Source of the DNA: an uncultured Candidatus Saccharibacteria bacterium | Lineage (GTDB): Bacteria; Patescibacteriota; Saccharimonadia; Saccharimonadales; Saccharimonadaceae | Reading direction: 5' to 3' | Assembly (NCBI GenBank): GCA_947095985.1 | Contig: CAMUPZ010000023.1 | Span: forward strand, 1 to 10,765 | DNA length: 10,765 bases | Shown here: one piece after another, positions 6,808 through 10,765 of the stretch | Layout: each line of letters starts with the position of its first letter | Position numbering within the stretch: position 1 is the stretch's first letter | Made by a program: the position numbers and the translations under genes | Notes under the pieces: model-generated | The model's database searches: none | The model's input: the letters and a program-made list of their open reading frames with translations, nothing else | Told to the model about the DNA's origin: nothing

Positions 6808-7870
6808 ACGACGTGTCTGGCTATTGGTGCTATCAATTATTGTGGCAATTTTAGGCTTGAGTGCTTTGGGTGCAACTATCTGGTATAAACAAATGCTTTC
6901 TCCTTTTGATATGCACGCCCAGCAAACTGTAAGGATTAATATTAAAGAAGGTATGGGTTCTAGTGATATTGCTAAAATTCTGGAGAATCGGAAGGTTATC
7001 AAGAATTCATTAGCTTTTTCAATTTATACAAGACTCCATAACTCGGGTGGCAAATTTAAGACCGGTGTTTACTCAGTAAAGCCATCTCAGTCTGTTAGCG
7101 AAATAGTTGGTCATTTAACAAGTGGTAAGTCCGATGAGGTTGCTATAACTTTTTATCCTGGTGCGTCTTTAGATAAAAAGATAAACAATTCTGATGGCAG
7201 AGAAGTCGAATCTGTATTATTGAAAGCCGGCTTCTCAAAAGAGCAGATAAAGAAGGCCTTTGCCGCTAAATATAGTAGCTCGGTTTTTGCTGGTAAACCA
7301 GATAATGCCAGTCTTGAAGGTTATATTTATGGAGAAACGTTCTATATTTCTTTAGATGAAACTGTCGAGCAGGTCTTAAAGCGGTCGATCAATCAGTTTG
7401 AAAAAATAGTGAAAAAGTACAACCTTGAAGAGAAATTTAAGGCTCGTGGAATAACGCTGTATCAGGGAATTACGCTGGCGTCAATTATTCAGCGTGAGTC
7501 GATTGGCTGTGGTTCTGGGGCTGAGACTTGCGAGGATCAGCGGAAGATTGCTAGTGTTTTTTATAATCGTCTGAAGGCGAATATGGAACTGGGCTCGGAT
7601 GTCACCTATCAATATATTGCTGATAAAAATGGCTTAGAGCGTTCGCCAAGCCTAAAATCGCCTTATAACACTCGCATGCAAAAAGGTTTGCCGCCTGGGC
7701 CTATTGCTGTGCCTAGCTTGAGTGCTCTAAATGCTGCAGCTAATCCAGCAGACTCTAGCTACCTTTACTTCCTGAGCGGTGATGATGATGTGACGTATTT
7801 TGCGAAGACAAACGAAGAACACGAGGCTAATATTAAGGCACATTGTCAGAAAAAATGTCAGATTTCTTGA
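6794..7870 (+). CDS. mltG: Endolytic murein transglycosylase MltG
   Basis: MltG cleaves nascent peptidoglycan strands in the cell envelope and acts as a terminase of glycan synthesis. The N-terminus is a basic patch (KIRKRR) plus one membrane helix (about 8-30). A LysM-like region follows (about 45-112, with VRINIKEGMGSSDIAKIL and FKTGVYSV). The YceG catalytic domain contains LASIIQRES with the retained glutamate E235 (E. coli SIVEKE aligned; the first Glu is Gln here), ASVFYNRL (253-260), and the hallmark SPYNT...GLPPGPIAVPS (289-308), then YLYFLSGD. At 358 aa it is close to the usual length. Two Cys pairs, C239/C246 beside the catalytic Glu and C351/C355 at the C-terminus, could form disulfides outside the cell. 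It is the last gene of the operon starting at 3512, and its TGA stop overlaps a TTGACA hexamer. Confidence 0.96.
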   Translation: MKIRKRRVWLLVLSIIVAILGLSALGATIWYKQMLSPFDMHAQQTVRINIKEGMGSSDIAKILENRKVIKNSLAFSIYTRLHNSGGKFKTGVYSVKPSQSVSEIVGHLTSGKSDEVAITFYPGASLDKKINNSDGREVESVLLKAGFSKEQIKKAFAAKYSSSVFAGKPDNASLEGYIYGETFYISLDETVEQVLKRSINQFEKIVKKYNLEEKFKARGITLYQGITLASIIQRESIGCGSGAETCEDQRKIASVFYNRLKANMELGSDVTYQYIADKNGLERSPSLKSPYNTRMQKGLPPGPIAVPSLSALNAAANPADSSYLYFLSGDDDVTYFAKTNEEHEANIKAHCQKKCQIS

Positions 7871-7894
7871 CAAATTTTCATCTTATAAAATTTA

Positions 7895-7910
7895 TTGACT
7901 TTATTGTCAA
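7895..7910. promoter_or_regulatory. Possible operator: TTGAC-N6-GTCAA palindrome
   Basis: A perfect 5-bp inverted repeat with a 6-bp spacer begins exactly on the -35 hexamer. It could be a repressor site or chance: the arms are short and one of them is the -35 box itself. Confidence 0.25.
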
Positions 7911-7923
7911 TGTTGTGTAAAAT
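7895..7923 (+). promoter_or_regulatory. Promoter upstream of the LysM-CHAP gene
   Basis: TTGACT (7895-7900) and TAAAAT (7918-7923) are separated by 17 bp. This is the best promoter between mltG and the next gene and predicts a transcription start near 7930, giving a leader of about 130 nt. Confidence 0.6.
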
Positions 7924-8058
7924 GGAATGTAGATCGTTTGTCTGATTTATCAATAAGGGTAAATTATGGTAAATGACCTACCAAAATTGTCGCTACGGAT
8001 ATAGCAAAACTAATGTAGAATATAATAATCAATTAGGTCGACAACATATCCTGTTCTA
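7924..8058 (+). other. Untranslated leader of the LysM-CHAP gene
   Basis: The frame of the downstream gene is closed by TAG at 8002, TAA at 8011 and the TAA pair at 8023-8028, so no upstream ATG can serve it. The stretch holds a 12-codon ORF (ATG 7966, stop 8002). It also holds two 6-nt segments, GACCTA (7975-7980) and TTGTCG (7987-7992), complementary to the touching segments TAGGTC (8034-8039) and CGACAA (8039-8044). These pairings cannot be nested, so they would be alternative or pseudoknotted. A TATAAT at 8021-8026 without a -35 could be a second promoter. No known riboswitch class was recognised. Confidence 0.35.
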
Positions 8059-9264
8059 TTGCGAGAAGAAAGACAATTGGGTAGTAGTATCAGTGGTGAC
8101 ATTGATACAAGGAGCACGATTATTCGTAACCATTTTAGAACTCTTCGGGGTAAGAAAAGTAAACTGCGATCATTCGTGGTTTACGGCGGAATATTTTTGT
8201 TAACTATATCATTTTTGGTTTACGGCAACAGTGGTAATAATGCGGTTGCTGAGAAGTCAAAAACTTTAGCATCAGCTGAAGTATCTAATGCGAGCACATC
8301 GACAACATCTGGAGTTGCCAAAGCTAAAACCGTTTCGGTGGATAAGTTGGCGGCAGCTAGTGCTGTGACTAATTTGGCAGAGACGGCAGATTTGCCTTCG
8401 GCTGGTGATTTGCGTGAATCAGAGACTTCATTAACAATTAAGAAAAACCTTTCTCAGAATGACTCTGAGGTTATCACAAAACCTGATATTGTGAAGCCTG
8501 ACACCTCTGCTGCGCGTGGTATTTCTTCATATGTGACTAAAGAGGGTGACAATATAGAAACGATTGCAAAGAAATTTAAGATTTCCCCACAGACGCTTCG
8601 TTGGGCAAATAATACTACTTCAGATGCTATTGAGCCTAATAAGACACTTATTGTTCCGCTGATTGATGGTGTTGTTTATACAGTTAAGGATGGTGATACG
8701 GCGCAGTCTTTGGCTGATAAGTATAAGACTAGTGCTGAGCGGGTTGTTCTATATAACGATATTGATGATGGATCAAAATTAACAGCTGGTGCGCGCATTG
8801 TGATACCTGGAGGTGAGTTGCCAGAAAATGAAAGACCAGGCTATGTGGCGCCACGGGGTCGATCGTCGTATGGAAATAGTAGGTATGGCTCTTCGACTAC
8901 CATTAGTGCTAGCCGAAGCTGGCTGACCGCATCTGTTGGCAATAGATATGCTGCGGGTAACTGTACGTGGTATGCCTATGAGCGCCGTTTGCAGCTGGGT
9001 CGTCCAATCGGTAGCTTCTGGGGTAATGCAAATACTTGGGATGATAGTGCTCGTGCAGCTGGATTTGTAGTGAATAATGTGCCGGCACCTGGTGCGATTA
9101 TTCAGAACGACTGGGGTGGTGGTGGTTATGGTCACGTCGGTATCGTTGAGCGGGTAGATGGTCAGAATATCTATGTTTCAGATATGAACTATGCGGGTTA
9201 TAATGTTATCTCTTCTCGCACCATTTCTATCGCCGAGGCTGGTCGCTACAAGTTTATTCATTAA
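8059..9264 (+). CDS. Secreted or anchored LysM-LysM-CHAP cell wall hydrolase
   Basis: LysM domains bind peptidoglycan, and CHAP domains are cysteine amidases/endopeptidases that cut its peptides. Counting from TTG 8059: a basic segment (RGKKSKLR, about 30-37), a hydrophobic signal or anchor helix (about 39-56), a Ser/Ala/Thr-rich linker, LysM 1 (about 157-201, YVTKEGDNIETIAKKFKI), LysM 2 (about 207-251, YTVKDGDTAQSLADKYKT), a Gly/Ser/Tyr/Arg linker, and a CHAP domain (about 285-401). CHAP has catalytic Cys302 in GNCTWYAY and His359 in GHVGIVE, with SDMNY supplying the polar third residue. The start is uncertain: TTG 8059 is the first usual bacterial start codon in the open frame but has no Shine-Dalgarno. 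TTG 8077 has GAGAAG 8 nt upstream, and AAGGAG at about 8110 precedes an ATT. The GTG at 8176 would remove the basic N-region and is unlikely. The target may be its own wall or, if this is an epibiont, the host wall; that is inference. Confidence 0.9.
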   Translation: MREERQLGSSISGDIDTRSTIIRNHFRTLRGKKSKLRSFVVYGGIFLLTISFLVYGNSGNNAVAEKSKTLASAEVSNASTSTTSGVAKAKTVSVDKLAAASAVTNLAETADLPSAGDLRESETSLTIKKNLSQNDSEVITKPDIVKPDTSAARGISSYVTKEGDNIETIAKKFKISPQTLRWANNTTSDAIEPNKTLIVPLIDGVVYTVKDGDTAQSLADKYKTSAERVVLYNDIDDGSKLTAGARIVIPGGELPENERPGYVAPRGRSSYGNSRYGSSTTISASRSWLTASVGNRYAAGNCTWYAYERRLQLGRPIGSFWGNANTWDDSARAAGFVVNNVPAPGAIIQNDWGGGGYGHVGIVERVDGQNIYVSDMNYAGYNVISSRTISIAEAGRYKFIH

Positions 9265-9276
9265 AAGCTTAATCAA

Positions 9277-10649
<1,373 letters not shown>

Positions 10650-10652
10650 GTT

Positions 10653-10661
10653 TGCTATACT
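10653..10661 (+). promoter_or_regulatory. Extended -10 promoter of sbcB, leaderless start
   Basis: TGC-TATACT begins 3 nt after the obgE stop. Six nt separate it from the ATG at 10668, the same geometry as the obgE promoter, so the mRNA should begin at the start codon. No -35 box is evident. Confidence 0.55.
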
Positions 10662-10667
10662 ATAACC

Positions 10668-10765
10668 ATGGCGCAAACATTTTTCTTCTATGACCTAGAA
10701 ACCAGCGGATTAAATCCGCGGCAAGACCGCATCATGCAGTTTGCTGGGCAGCGGACGGACATGAA
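10668..10765 (+). CDS. sbcB: Exonuclease I-like 3'-5' exonuclease, 3' end cut by window
   Basis: Only the first 32 codons are present. They read MAQTFFFYDLETSGLNPRQD and continue to QFAGQRTDM. This matches the N-terminus of exonuclease I (SbcB), a DEDD-family enzyme that degrades single-stranded DNA 3' to 5' in recombination and repair. D9 and E11 in YDLETSGL are the first metal-binding acids (Exo I motif). The QFAG-RTD stretch is typical of SbcB and less so of the DnaQ/epsilon proofreading family, the main alternative. The rest of the catalytic domain and the SH3-like and helical domains lie outside the window. The start has no Shine-Dalgarno but sits 6 nt behind a -10 box. Confidence 0.85.
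   Translation, partial: MAQTFFFYDLETSGLNPRQDRIMQFAGQRTDM

Noticed and set aside
7867..7891. TTGACA at the mltG stop as a second promoter
   Set aside because: The nearest -10-like hexamers (TATAAA 7884, TAAAAT 7886) leave spacers of only 11-13 bp, too short for a sigma70 promoter.
7973..8203. 76-codon ORF overlapping the start of the LysM-CHAP gene
   Set aside because: It has no Shine-Dalgarno and no recognised motif, and runs into the signal-helix region in the wrong frame. It is kept only as a frameshift possibility in the finding on the leader.

Overview
The window looks like a slice of a Candidatus Saccharibacteria (TM7, Patescibacteria/CPR) chromosome. This is inference from gene content: a shortened alanyl-tRNA synthetase, an FtsA-like gene next to a CPR-style single-pass protein with a baseplate-J-like outer region, tight packing, and very short intergenic gaps. 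TGA is used as a stop by mnmA and mltG, so the code is standard and not the SR1/Gracilibacteria code. All genes lie on the + strand. No tRNA, rRNA, CRISPR array, transposase or origin was seen.

Layout. 1-1086: 3' part of mnmA (tRNA 2-thiouridylase), interrupted in frame by a C-rich imperfect palindrome of about 164 bp (277-440). 1163-1513: rpsP (ribosomal protein S16), with its own promoter and Shine-Dalgarno, ending in a hairpin terminator. 1579-3462: a compact alaS of 627 aa. 3512-7870: an apparent operon of an FtsA-like actin-fold ATPase, an unrecognised single-pass membrane protein, ruvX and mltG, whose genes abut or overlap. 7871-8058: promoter region and leader. 8059-9264: a secreted or anchored protein with two LysM domains and a CHAP amidase/peptidase domain. 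9330-10649: obgE. 10668 to the window end: 5' end of an exonuclease I-like (sbcB) gene.

How the genes fit together. One theme is translation and tRNA biology (mnmA, rpsP, alaS, and the ribosome-assembly GTPase obgE). The other is cell envelope and division (FtsA-like ATPase, membrane protein, MltG glycan-strand terminase, LysM-CHAP hydrolase). The order alaS ... ruvX-mltG recalls the alaS-ruvX-mltG neighbourhood of Firmicutes, here with an FtsA-like gene and its membrane partner placed in between.

The most interesting observations are: (1) the palindromic in-frame insert in mnmA, with reversed G/C strand bias, which resembles in concept the Rickettsia palindromic elements; (2) a repeated promoter layout in which the -10 box sits only 6-9 nt before the ATG of alaS, the FtsA-like gene, obgE and sbcB, predicting leaderless mRNAs; (3) a 20-bp hairpin that runs into the obgE -10 box; (4) a miniature AlaRS lacking both part of the editing module and the C-Ala domain; and (5) the unrecognised membrane protein coupled to the FtsA-like ATPase.
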